Shown: positions 6,988 to 13,104, counted from the stretch's first letter. The stretch: DNA of 14,479 nucleotides from Caryophanales bacterium UBA7476 (GCA_002477275.1 DLOU01000051.1:179-14657); one strand, 5' to 3'. The notes: generated by a model from the sequence alone, not told the origin. Program-made: numbers and translations.

Positions 6988-7316
6988 TTCATGTCACCTA
7001 AGTATATTATATCATCAAAACTGAAACACAAAAAAATAAGTTAGTTTTTTTATTAAAATATATATCACCTAAAAACAAAATCATACTAAAGAAATGACAA
7101 AATATTAACTCTATCTAGTTGTACAACAAATGGTTCAAAAAGAGTAGTAGTACATGCAAAGTTAATAAGTAGTAAATAATTTATAAAAGAGAATTATTCT
7201 CTTTTTATTGTCTAATGAAGAAAATGTTAAAAGACTTTGACAAACTTCCAGAGCTCTTTGGTAGATATGTTAAGTAGTAATTTAATATAATTGTAAGTGA
7301 AAGAGGAGATTCTAAT
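6988..7316. other. intergenic stretch without a convincing gene
   Basis: No supported coding frame is seen on either strand. It holds an unassigned terminator hairpin at 7185-7205 and a -10-like TATAAT at 7286-7291. The RBS AGAGGAG before the CPBP start lies at about 7302-7308. A short ACAACAAATGGTT string near 7121 also occurs, on the other strand, inside the 54-residue gene at about 12550. A 20-codon frame at 7216 lacks an RBS and is not called. Confidence 0.6.
7185..7205 (+). terminator. intrinsic terminator hairpin of an unidentified transcript
   Basis: AAAAGAGAA (7185-7193) pairs perfectly with TTCTCTTTT (7197-7205) around a 3-nt loop, followed by another T. No gene upstream on this strand ends here, so it could end a small untranslated RNA or be left from a lost gene. 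By symmetry it also works on the minus strand. Confidence 0.6.
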
Positions 7317-8243
7317 ATGAAAAAAATAAAGAATAAACTAATTAATATAATAAAGGCTATTAATCCATTTAGTAATAAAGACACTGATAATAAAATACTA
7401 TATACTGCAAAAATATTATTAACAACACAAGTAATATATTTTGTAACCTTAATAATTGCTGAAGGACTTATAATTGGTATATCATATTTATTTGGATATA
7501 ATGCAACAGATAAACAAATGCCACAAAATATTACACTAATTATTAGTTTCTTTGGATATATAATTCCAATTATGGCATTCATACTATATACAAAAAAGAT
7601 TAATAAATCTAATGCAAGTAGAATAGGTTTAGATAATAATTTTAAACCATATATAAAAGGTTTATTAATTGGAATAGTTTCATTAGCACTCATAATTCTT
7701 CCATTAATAATATGTGGAGCAGTTAAATTTAATGGATTAAATAAAAATATTAATTGGTTATTTATTATATTATTCTTCTTTGCTTGCTTAATTCAAAGTT
7801 CGTTAGAAGAAGTTATTTGTAGAGGATTTATATTCCATAGATTAAAAGAAAAACTTCCTATGGCATTTGCTATAACTATAAATGTTGGATTCTTCTTAAT
7901 TGGACACTGGTCTCAAATGTTTGAAGCTGGAACATTAATAGGAATAATTGGAGTAACAAATGCTATATTAATTGGATTAATATTTACGGTTTTAACAATA
8001 AAAGATAAAAATATATATTCAGCTATAGGTTTCCATCATATATGAAACTTTGGTTTATACTGTATTATTGGTTTAAATTTAAGTGGTAATAAAGTAACTA
8101 ATTCAATATTTAATATGACAGCAGTTAATAAATTCTTAACAGGTTCTTCCTATGGTATTGAATCAAGTATCATATGTACTTTAGTTTATGTACTTGTACT
8201 AACAGCATTATTAATTACTAAAAGAAAAGACACTAACAAATAG
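7317..8243 (+). pseudogene. CPBP-family intramembrane metalloprotease interrupted by one in-frame TGA at a conserved Trp position
   Basis: The frame gives 242 residues up to TGA at 8043-8045 and then continues in phase for 65 more codons to TAG at 8241-8243 (308 codons in all). About seven hydrophobic segments are seen. CPBP/Abi (PF02517) motifs: EExxxR as E164-E165-VIC-R169, FxxxH ending at H197 (FFLIGH), and HxxxN as H240-H-I-[TGA]-N244. The family normally has Trp just before that Asn (HxxWN). The part behind the TGA contains LNLSG and LTGSSYGIESS, typical of the C-terminal helices, so it is still conserved. The family cleaves prenylated or other membrane proteins and includes bacteriocin-immunity members. 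Trp elsewhere in this gene is TGG. Either a recent nonsense mutation, a sequence error, or read-through as Trp. AGAGGAG supports the start. Confidence 0.85.
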
Positions 8244-8253
8244 TTAGTGTTTT
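8231..8253 (+). terminator. intrinsic terminator of the CPBP gene
   Basis: CACTAAC (8231-8237) pairs with GTTAGTG (8243-8249) around a 5-nt loop, followed by four T residues. The stem contains the TAG stop at 8241-8243, so the terminator fits the longer 308-codon frame rather than the early TGA. Confidence 0.8.
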
Positions 8254-8276
8254 AATATTCAAAATGAACCATATTG

Positions 8277-8328
8277 GAAATAGTATTTATTTTTAATAAA
8301 AGTATATAAATCATAATAAAACTCAAAA
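8277..8328 (+). repeat. direct repeat, left copy
   Basis: A 52-bp AT-rich segment beginning GAAATAGT and including TAAAAGTATATAAATC matches 12823-12874 at 47 of 52 positions in the same orientation. A hairpin-like TTCTTTTAT end follows each copy about 30-40 bases later, well formed in the right copy and decayed in the left. The copies bracket the accessory block between them. Confidence 0.75.
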
Positions 8329-8412
8329 AAAAACACAAGAAAAGAGGAAAAAGCAGATTCTTTTATATATTAAATAATAAAATAGTAAATATAACTAAAA
8401 ATATGATAGAAT

Positions 8413-8438
8413 AAAATCAAATAGTTATTTGATTTTTT
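8413..8438 (+). promoter_or_regulatory. inverted repeat / terminator-like hairpin before the 372-residue gene
   Basis: AAAATCAAAT (8413-8422) pairs with ATTTGATTTT (8427-8436) around AGTT and is followed by two more T residues, 25 bases before the start codon. It can act as a terminator or leader attenuator, or as an operator for the XRE regulator encoded in the same operon. A possible extended -10 (TGATAGAAT, 8404-8412) lies just before it. Confidence 0.55.
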
Positions 8439-8463
8439 AAAGAAAAACACAAGGAGAATTAAT

Positions 8464-9582
8464 ATGATGGATATAAATAAAAGTATAATAGAAATGTTTT
8501 GTGAAGGATTTAAAGATAAAATTAATGAAAATGAAGATTTCAATGAATTTGTATCATCATTTACAAAAGAGCAAATTGAAAAGATTTATAAATTAGATGC
8601 TACCATAAATGATAATTCAGAAGAATTAGGACATATATGGTCGCTATCAACTCATCCTAAAAAGGTAATAGTTGAAGATTTTAAGAAAAATATCAAAGAA
8701 ATATATAGTAATATCCTAATGAACTCACCAGAATATATCATAGACCAATTAGAGCATTACTTAAAAATATATAAAAATGAACTATTAATAATTGATACCT
8801 CTAGTTTAAAACTATCTCTACATTTTATAGAATTCTTACATAATTATAATCTAGCAAAAGTGAAATATTTAAAAAGTGATAATAAATTATATATTTATAC
8901 ACCATTAGAATTAAGAAAAGTATTAAATGAAATATTAAAAAATAAAACATTAAAGATAAAATGCAAAGAAAATAGTAAATATAAAAGAAATATACACAAT
9001 ATAATTGCAACCTATGGAATTTTATCTATTAAAGAACTTTCTAAAATATATAATAAAATTTATGACAAAACGGATCCAAGGGAAATTACAAACAGAATAA
9101 TTACCAATTATGCTTTTGATAGTGAAATAAGTTTAGTTAGTACTGATGAAGGATATTTAGCGTATGGTGTCGGTTTTGAAGATGAAGATGATGCTTTATC
9201 CTTTTACTATTCATTACCCGAAAATATTAATTACAAAATATATACAAAAGAAGAATACGAAGAAATTGGTGAAGGAACATATCATCAGAAATTTGAGGAA
9301 TTTAATAAAATATATTTATTTTTAGAAAATATATTTGATATGGATGAAGAAGAGATTTATAAATTTGATGATACTTTTGTATTAGATTATATGTTTACAT
9401 ATCAAATGGACTCAGATGCAGCAAAAAGAAATTTAAGTATAAATTTAAATAAAATATTTGGTGAGATGAATATTAGTGACAGAGTATTTCTTTCCAGAAC
9501 AATTTTATCTTTAGCAAAAAAATATCCAAACTTCAATTATAAAGGATATAGTTTCAATGATTATAATAAAATGAATAAATAA
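8464..9582 (+). CDS. hypothetical protein, 372 residues, paired with an XRE regulator
   Basis: A soluble, strongly acidic and mostly helical protein that I do not recognise. The N-terminal third is helical (CEGFKDKINENEDFNEF). A middle segment (about 180-225) has the pattern ATYGILSIKELSKIYNKIYD, then a beta-like stretch SLVSTDEGYLAYGVGF. The C-terminal 90 residues are helical with MFTYQMDSDAAKRNLSINL and end in NFNYKGYSFNDYNK. There is no membrane segment, no signal peptide, and no cysteine-rich SEC-C tail. AAGGAG 7 bases upstream supports the first of two adjacent ATG codons. The XRE-type gene begins 20 bases downstream. The order (larger protein first, HTH second) recalls HigBA-type toxin-antitoxin loci, but no toxin fold is recognised, so a toxin role is only a possibility. 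Confidence 0.75.
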   Translation: MMDINKSIIEMFCEGFKDKINENEDFNEFVSSFTKEQIEKIYKLDATINDNSEELGHIWSLSTHPKKVIVEDFKKNIKEIYSNILMNSPEYIIDQLEHYLKIYKNELLIIDTSSLKLSLHFIEFLHNYNLAKVKYLKSDNKLYIYTPLELRKVLNEILKNKTLKIKCKENSKYKRNIHNIIATYGILSIKELSKIYNKIYDKTDPREITNRIITNYAFDSEISLVSTDEGYLAYGVGFEDEDDALSFYYSLPENINYKIYTKEEYEEIGEGTYHQKFEEFNKIYLFLENIFDMDEEEIYKFDDTFVLDYMFTYQMDSDAAKRNLSINLNKIFGEMNISDRVFLSRTILSLAKKYPNFNYKGYSFNDYNKMNK

Positions 9583-9602
9583 TATAAATATGGAGTGAAG
9601 CT

Positions 9603-9854
9603 ATGGACAAAGTAAAAAGATATATAGATAAAGAAAAGCAGATAAGTGAAATGGAATATGAACTTATTACAGAATTTATAAAACTAAGAAAAGATTCAAA
9701 TTTGACTCAACAAGATATAGCAAATCAATCTAAAGTAATTAGAATAACAATTGCTAGAATAGAAAATGGAATGAATTCCCCACAAATAAAAACGATGCTT
9801 CAAATATTAGAACCATTAGGATATACACTAAAAATTGAAAAAATAAAAAAATAA
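9603..9854 (+). CDS. XRE/HigA-type helix-turn-helix regulator
   Basis: An 83-residue DNA-binding protein. A charged N-terminal helix (1-30) leads to the HTH: LTQQDIANQSKVIRITIARI (34-53) then ENG, the classical XRE pattern with LTQxxIA and a recognition helix. The motif SPQIKTMLQILEPLGYTLKI closes the domain, as in HigA/MqsA-like antitoxins ('P-x-x-x-T-L-x-k-i-l-x-a-L-G'). GGAGTGAAG provides the RBS. It follows the 372-residue gene by 20 bases, so it most likely represses their common operon and may neutralise the first gene's product. A perfect hairpin containing GTATCA/TGATAC follows immediately and might be its terminator or an operator. Confidence 0.9.
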   Translation: MDKVKRYIDKEKQISEMEYELITEFIKLRKDSNLTQQDIANQSKVIRITIARIENGMNSPQIKTMLQILEPLGYTLKIEKIKK

Positions 9855-9861
9855 GGTTTAC

Positions 9862-9888
9862 AAAATGTATCAAAAATGATACGTTTTT
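9862..9888 (+). terminator. intrinsic terminator after the XRE gene
   Basis: AAAATGTATCA (9862-9872) pairs with TGATACGTTTT (9877-9887; one T·G) around AAAA, and T residues follow. It lies between the XRE stop and the next start, so the downstream genes either need another promoter or rely on read-through. Confidence 0.75.
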
Positions 9889-9905
9889 ATTATGAGGTGA
9901 TAAAT

Positions 9906-10517
9906 ATGGGACGATATATTTCTAATGGAATTGTCATTAAAATTGAAGTATATGCTAAAAAAAATGAAAAAAGAGACATAAATGACCTAAAAAAATTAAA
10001 AGAGCATTTAAGTAAGTATTTTTGTTTAAATTATTATGATTTAGATATTAAAAAATATGAAAATTCATTTTGTTTTAATATTAAAAAGAAGATACTAGAA
10101 GATAATATACATGATTGTATAAGAGACTTTTCTAAACTTAAAAAGCCTGTTTTAAAAAATGTTTTTGGTAATGAAGAAATCGATTATAATTCAAAAGATT
10201 TTAATCAAGAAAAATATCCATTAAAATTAGAAGAAGTAAATAATTATAATGGAACAAATTTAGAAATAGTTGGAAAAAAAGGAATTCTTTATCCAGGATA
10301 TTCATTTGGAGATCCATATTGGTTATATTGGGATTGTGATTTACTTGGATATGAAGGTAAATATCGAATTTGTTTAACGATTAAAACAATTTGGTATGAT
10401 CAATCAAAAATATCAATGGAAGATGAAACTACACTTTTATATTGTATGAATAAAATGAAAAAAGAATATTTTTCAAATTTATTAGCACAAAGTACAGTAT
10501 TTTTTATAGATGGATAG
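9906..10517 (+). CDS. hypothetical protein, 203 residues
   Basis: The frame is open from ATG 9876, but the start at 9906 is chosen. GAGGTGAT lies just before it, and the peptide begins MGRYISNGIVIKIEVYAKK, while the earlier ATG falls inside the terminator hairpin. The protein is soluble, alpha/beta: an N-terminal strand, a Lys-rich helix (DINDLKKLKEHLSKYF), and a C-terminal beta-rich part with GYSFGDPYWLYWDCDLLGYE and CLTIKTIWYD. I do not recognise a characterised family, though proteins starting MxRYISNG are familiar to me as hypothetical proteins of gut Bacillota. It ends 7 bases before the phosphoesterase start, so the two are co-transcribed and probably translationally coupled. A role linked to that enzyme is inference only. 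Confidence 0.75.
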   Translation: MGRYISNGIVIKIEVYAKKNEKRDINDLKKLKEHLSKYFCLNYYDLDIKKYENSFCFNIKKKILEDNIHDCIRDFSKLKKPVLKNVFGNEEIDYNSKDFNQEKYPLKLEEVNNYNGTNLEIVGKKGILYPGYSFGDPYWLYWDCDLLGYEGKYRICLTIKTIWYDQSKISMEDETTLLYCMNKMKKEYFSNLLAQSTVFFIDG

Positions 10518-10524
10518 ATAAAAA

Positions 10525-11205
10525 ATGATTTATATAACAGGAGATACTCATAGAGATTTTTCTAGATTAAATAAGATGATTTTTAATAAAGACGATATGT
10601 TAATTATATTAGGTGATGCTGGCATTAATTATTTTCTTAATGAAGAAGATAATAAGTTTAAGGAATATTTAAAAGAATACAATGTTAAAATGTTTTGTAT
10701 AAGAGGTAACCATGAAGAAAGGCCAGAGAATATTAGTACTTATAAAGAAGTAAATATGTTTGGTGGAAAAGTATTTATAGAAGAGAATTATCCTTACTTA
10801 ATATTTGCTAAGGATGGAGAAGAGTATAATATTGGTGGTATAAGGGTATTAGTAATTGGTGGAGCTTATTCAATTGATAAAGAGTATAGATTGATATATG
10901 GTTATAAATGGTTTAAAGATGAACAACTAACGAAAGAGGAGATGAATAAAATAATAAAAAAAGTAAAAGGAAAACGTTATGATGTAGTATTAACTCATAC
11001 TTGTCCATATAAATATGAACCAACAGAAGTATTTATTTTAGGTATAGATCAATCTAAAGTAGATAAGTCCATGGAGTATTTCTTGGATAAAGTAGAAAAA
11101 AGTATTGATTATAATAAATGGTATTGTGGTCATTATCATACAGAAAAAATAATTGATAAAATAGAATTTATGTTTGAATCAATAAAAGAATTATTAAATA
11201 GTTAA
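10525..11205 (+). CDS. calcineurin-like metallophosphoesterase
   Basis: A 226-residue enzyme with the full metallophosphoesterase metal-site series: GDTH (6-9), GDAG (30-33), GNHE (61-64), LTHTCP (156-161) and GHYH (202-205). These give the Asp, His and Asn ligands of a two-metal centre that hydrolyses phosphoesters. There is no signal peptide or extra domain, so it is cytoplasmic. The family acts on proteins, nucleotides, cyclic nucleotides or RNA ends, and the substrate is not evident. The start lacks a clear Shine-Dalgarno and lies 7 bases after the previous stop, which suggests coupling. All Walker-type or nucleic-acid-binding motifs are absent. AGG codons read sensibly as Arg here (IGGIRVLVIGG). 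Confidence 0.9.
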   Translation: MIYITGDTHRDFSRLNKMIFNKDDMLIILGDAGINYFLNEEDNKFKEYLKEYNVKMFCIRGNHEERPENISTYKEVNMFGGKVFIEENYPYLIFAKDGEEYNIGGIRVLVIGGAYSIDKEYRLIYGYKWFKDEQLTKEEMNKIIKKVKGKRYDVVLTHTCPYKYEPTEVFILGIDQSKVDKSMEYFLDKVEKSIDYNKWYCGHYHTEKIIDKIEFMFESIKELLNS

Positions 11206-11236
11206 TGTAAATATAGATGATTACAAAATATTACAC

Positions 11237-11242
11237 TATAAT
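11237..11242 (+). promoter_or_regulatory. possible -10 element for the abi gene
   Basis: A consensus TATAAT lies 27 bases before the GTG start, flanked by ACAC and GTGT, a small interrupted inverted repeat. No good -35 lies 16-18 bases upstream, so the promoter would be weak or activator-dependent. The gene may also be read from upstream. Confidence 0.4.
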
Positions 11243-11268
11243 GTGTGTATCAGTTAGGAAGTGACTAA

Positions 11269-12282
11269 GTGAGGGATAAAGAAGATGAAAAAGTTGAGTT
11301 AAGATCAATGATGAAAGTAAGTAACTTGGTTCCATACTTGAAACAAAAAAATATAAAGTTTGAAAAAATATCTGAAAGTGATGCAGAAAAATATCTTAAA
11401 AATAACAATAATTATTACAATGTAACATCATATAAGCATAATTTCTTAAAATATCCATCTCCTGCAGGAGAAAAAGAAGGATTATATCAAGACTTAGATT
11501 TTGCATATTTAAAAGATATGTCCATCATTGATCATAGATTGAGACTAGTATTATTTAAAATGATTATAGATATTGAACATTATTTAAAAATAAGAATACT
11601 AAATCTTATAGAAACAATTGATAAGGAGGATGGTTATAGAATTGTAAACATGTTTCTAGAAAAAGATTTTAATGATGAAAAGTATCCTAAAAGGGTACAT
11701 AAAAGTATTTTTAAAAAAGTTGGAAGTGATTACTATAACAAAATTTTTTCAAAATACGATATAAATCAAGATAAAAAACTAGAAAACATTCCAGTATGGG
11801 AATTTCTTGAAATAATAACTTTTGGTGAATTAGTTAATTTTTATGAACTATTTTCAAAAGAATACAACTTGAAAGAGGAAATAAAAAATATTTTTATTTT
11901 AAGAGAAATAGGTAAATTAAGAAATGCTGTTGCTCATAATTCTTATGTACTTTCAGACTTAGACAAAAAAGATAATAGTTTTACTCCGGATTTTAAAGTT
12001 ACTAAATTCTTAAAAGAATGTGGAATTGGAAAAGAAACAAGAAGTAATAAACTAAGTAATTCGAGAATAAGACAAATAACATATACTTTATATATGTTTA
12101 ATGAAATAGTAACCAGTGAGGGAATTAAGGATAATATAAATGATGATATAAATAAATTGTTCTTTGGAAGAATAATTCATCACAAAGAATACTATACTAA
12201 TAATGAACTATTAAAATCTGTTTATAAATATTTCAAAAAGATTATAGAAAAGAATTATGTAGTAAACACTGATGAAAAATAG
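11269..12282 (+). CDS. Abi_2 (AbiD/AbiF-type) HEPN abortive-infection protein
   Basis: A 337-residue soluble protein. Conserved Abi_2 (PF07751) blocks are seen in order: YKHNFLKYP (55-63), the IIDHRLRLVLF-IDIEHYLKIRIL helix pair (86-111), PVWEFLEIITFGELVNFYEL (175-194), and REIGKLRNAVAHNSYV (212-227). The last carries R218-N-A-V-A-H223, the RX4H motif of HEPN ribonucleases, so an RNase active site is present. AbiD/AbiF proteins stop phage growth in Gram-positive hosts. I also recall recent work placing AbiF-like HEPN proteins, paired with small RNA antitoxins, near the ancestry of Cas13. The start is GTG with AGGA 9 bases upstream; an ATG 13 codons later is the alternative. Two bases after its stop begins the -35 of a small structured RNA. 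Confidence 0.9.
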   Translation: MRDKEDEKVELRSMMKVSNLVPYLKQKNIKFEKISESDAEKYLKNNNNYYNVTSYKHNFLKYPSPAGEKEGLYQDLDFAYLKDMSIIDHRLRLVLFKMIIDIEHYLKIRILNLIETIDKEDGYRIVNMFLEKDFNDEKYPKRVHKSIFKKVGSDYYNKIFSKYDINQDKKLENIPVWEFLEIITFGELVNFYELFSKEYNLKEEIKNIFILREIGKLRNAVAHNSYVLSDLDKKDNSFTPDFKVTKFLKECGIGKETRSNKLSNSRIRQITYTLYMFNEIVTSEGIKDNINDDINKLFFGRIIHHKEYYTNNELLKSVYKYFKKIIEKNYVVNTDEK

Positions 12283-12283
12283 T

Positions 12284-12312
12284 TTGACTTGGTTATAATT
12301 ATATGATAATAT
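12284..12312 (+). promoter_or_regulatory. near-consensus promoter for a small RNA behind the abi gene
   Basis: TTGACT (12284-12289), a 17-base spacer, and TAATAT (12307-12312) with TGA before it (extended -10). It starts 2 bases after the abi stop codon. It is stronger than anything visible in front of the abi gene itself. Confidence 0.8.
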
Positions 12313-12316
12313 GATT

Positions 12317-12380
12317 ATGCAAGAAAAAAATGTTAAATCATTTTTGCAAGGGAACTATCGAAAGGTAGGGCCCTATTTTT
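12317..12380 (+). ncRNA. candidate structured small RNA partnered with the Abi_2 HEPN protein
   Basis: No ORF is present. The expected start is near 12317-12319. Hairpin 1: TGCA/TGCA (12318-12321 with 12345-12348), a 5-nt A-rich bulge, AAAATG/CATTTT (12327-12332 with 12339-12344) and a TTAAAT loop. Hairpin 2: AGGG/CCCT (12349-12352 with 12371-12374), an AA/GG internal loop, then CTATC/GGTAG (12355-12359 with 12364-12368) capped by a GAAA tetraloop. ATTTTTAT follows directly, so hairpin 2 may also terminate the RNA at about 62 nt. The position, strong promoter and compact fold suggest an RNA antitoxin or guide-like partner of the HEPN protein. The partnership is inference. Confidence 0.7.
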
Positions 12381-12418
12381 ATATCTAATTATAGTTAAGG
12401 TTTTTATAAAAGGGCATA

Positions 12419-12458
12419 ATAAAAACACACTCTTCCATACTAGCAGGTGTGTTTTTAT
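12419..12458. terminator. bidirectional intrinsic terminator between the small RNA and the 54-residue gene
   Basis: ATAAAAACACAC (12419-12430) pairs with GTGTGTTTTTAT (12447-12458), 12 bp, around a 16-nt loop. T-rich on both strands, it can end the small RNA transcript from the left and the convergent small gene from the right. Confidence 0.8.
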
Positions 12459-12500
12459 ATTATCTTATTCTTCATTTTACCTTATCCTTTCTTTTTGATA

Positions 12501-12665
12501 TTATCCAAAAAGAATTCTTTTCATCATTTCATCTTTACATTCTTCGAAAACCATTTGTTGTGGAGTTATATATCCATACATAACTTTAAACATATTATTA
12601 ACACGTTTATACTGACTATTCATATTGTAAAGATACTTCATAACGTTGTATGAGTAATTTTTCAT
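12501..12665 (-). CDS. small hypothetical protein, 54 residues
   Basis: ATG at 12663-12665 is preceded by AAAGGAGGATAAAAT, one of the best ribosome sites in the window, and by a strong promoter at 12688-12717. The peptide starts MKNYSYNVMKYLYNMNSQYK and contains YITPQQMVFEECKDEM, ending RILF and Gly. It is rich in Met, Tyr and Asn, has no signal or membrane helix, and is probably helical. I do not know a characterised family. The clean RBS, promoter and bidirectional terminator behind it argue that it is real and well expressed. An overlapping 68-codon frame on the other strand has no such support. It is convergent with the abi gene and its small RNA. Confidence 0.75.
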   Translation of the reverse strand: MKNYSYNVMKYLYNMNSQYKRVNNMFKVMYGYITPQQMVFEECKDEMMKRILFG

Positions 12666-12687
12666 ATTTTATCCTCCTTTCACAAAA

Positions 12688-12717
12688 ATTATAGCACGAG
12701 GCATCTAGAAGTGTCAA
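12688..12717 (-). promoter_or_regulatory. strong promoter for the 54-residue protein
   Basis: The minus strand has TTGACA (12712-12717), an 18-base spacer and TATAAT (12688-12693) preceded by TGC (extended -10). Both hexamers are perfect consensus. The start falls about 10 bases before the RBS. Confidence 0.85.
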
Positions 12718-12761
12718 AATCACATTTTGTTTCAATTATTTTATAGTCCTTTCTTCACCTT

Positions 12762-12791
12762 TTTTTGACCTTGAGTACGAAAGGTCAAAAA
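12762..12791. terminator. perfect palindromic hairpin, likely bidirectional terminator
   Basis: TTTTTGACCTT (12762-12772) pairs perfectly with AAGGTCAAAAA (12781-12791) around an 8-nt loop. It lies 45 bases upstream of the small gene's -35 and has a T-run only on the outer arms, so it might instead be an operator. No transcript ending here is identified. Confidence 0.5.
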
Positions 12792-12822
12792 TTCGCGAGC
12801 TTTACTTGTAAGAGGTAGAATA

Positions 12823-12874
12823 GAAATAGTCTTTATTTTTACTAAAAGTATATAAATCGTAAAAAAAATCAAAA
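12823..12874 (+). repeat. direct repeat, right copy
   Basis: This matches 8277-8328 at 47 of 52 positions in direct orientation. A 19-base core (ATATAAATCG then TAAAAAAAA) recurs a third time at 13021-13039. The right copy runs straight into a strong GC-rich terminator, while the left copy has a degenerate version at the same place. Confidence 0.75.
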
Positions 12875-12875
12875 C

Positions 12876-12914
12876 AAAAGAACCGCAAGGGGGTGCGGGG
12901 AAGGCGGTTCTTTT
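12876..12914 (+). terminator. strong GC-rich intrinsic terminator
   Basis: AAAAGAACCGC (12876-12886) pairs with GCGGTTCTTTT (12904-12914), 11 bp, around a 17-nt G-rich loop. It stands out in GC content from its surroundings. No coding frame leads into it, so it may end a short RNA transcribed from the repeat at 12823. Confidence 0.7.
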
Positions 12915-13049
12915 ATTATTGGTAGCAGCAGGAACTAGATTTTATACTATATGAATTAGATATTAAATTCCAAAAATATGTAAATAATAATTATATAGCA
13001 AATCTATGAATTAAGAAAAAATATAAATCGTAAAAAAAAAAAAAAAAAA
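12915..13049. other. intergenic stretch with an A18 tract
   Basis: No gene is seen here. The segment is AT-rich, includes a third copy of the repeat core at 13021-13039, and ends in 18 consecutive A residues (13032-13049) directly before the TACGG iterons. The A-tract may bend DNA next to the promoter. Confidence 0.5.
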
Positions 13050-13104
13050 CATACGGATAAAAATTAAAAAAGTGTACGGTTAATATTGACAAAAATGTAC
13101 GGAT
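13050..13104 (+). promoter_or_regulatory. three TACGG iterons, period 23, probable operator
   Basis: TACGG occurs at 13052, 13075 and 13098, each within TRTACGGWTA-like context (CATACGGATA, TGTACGGTTA, TGTACGGATA). The spacing is exactly 23 bp twice, close to two helical turns. The third copy lies inside the promoter spacer of the next gene, so a bound protein would block RNA polymerase. Confidence 0.65.

Noticed and set aside
7216..7278. 20-codon frame MKKMLKDFDKLPELFGRYVK
   Set aside because: There is no ribosome binding site and it overlaps the probable upstream region of the CPBP gene; too short to support.
7205..7693. 162-codon minus-strand frame
   Set aside because: It is antisense to the CPBP gene, which has an RBS and family motifs; the minus frame has neither.
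7317..8243. Genetic code 4 (TGA = Trp) for the whole window
   Set aside because: All other Trp codons examined are TGG, the other genes are full-length under the standard code, and TGA is used as the stop in an ATGA stop/start overlap at 1838-1841. One TGA at a Trp column is better explained locally.
9876..9905. Earlier ATG for the 203-residue protein
   Set aside because: It lies in the loop of the terminator hairpin without an RBS, while GAGGTGAT precedes the ATG at 9906.
12447..12653. 68-codon open frame on the plus strand
   Set aside because: It starts inside a terminator arm, has no RBS, and is antisense to the well-supported 54-residue gene.
13050..13104. CRISPR array from the regularly spaced TACGG repeats
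   Set aside because: The repeats are only about 10 bp with three units and no cas genes. The position over a promoter fits an operator.
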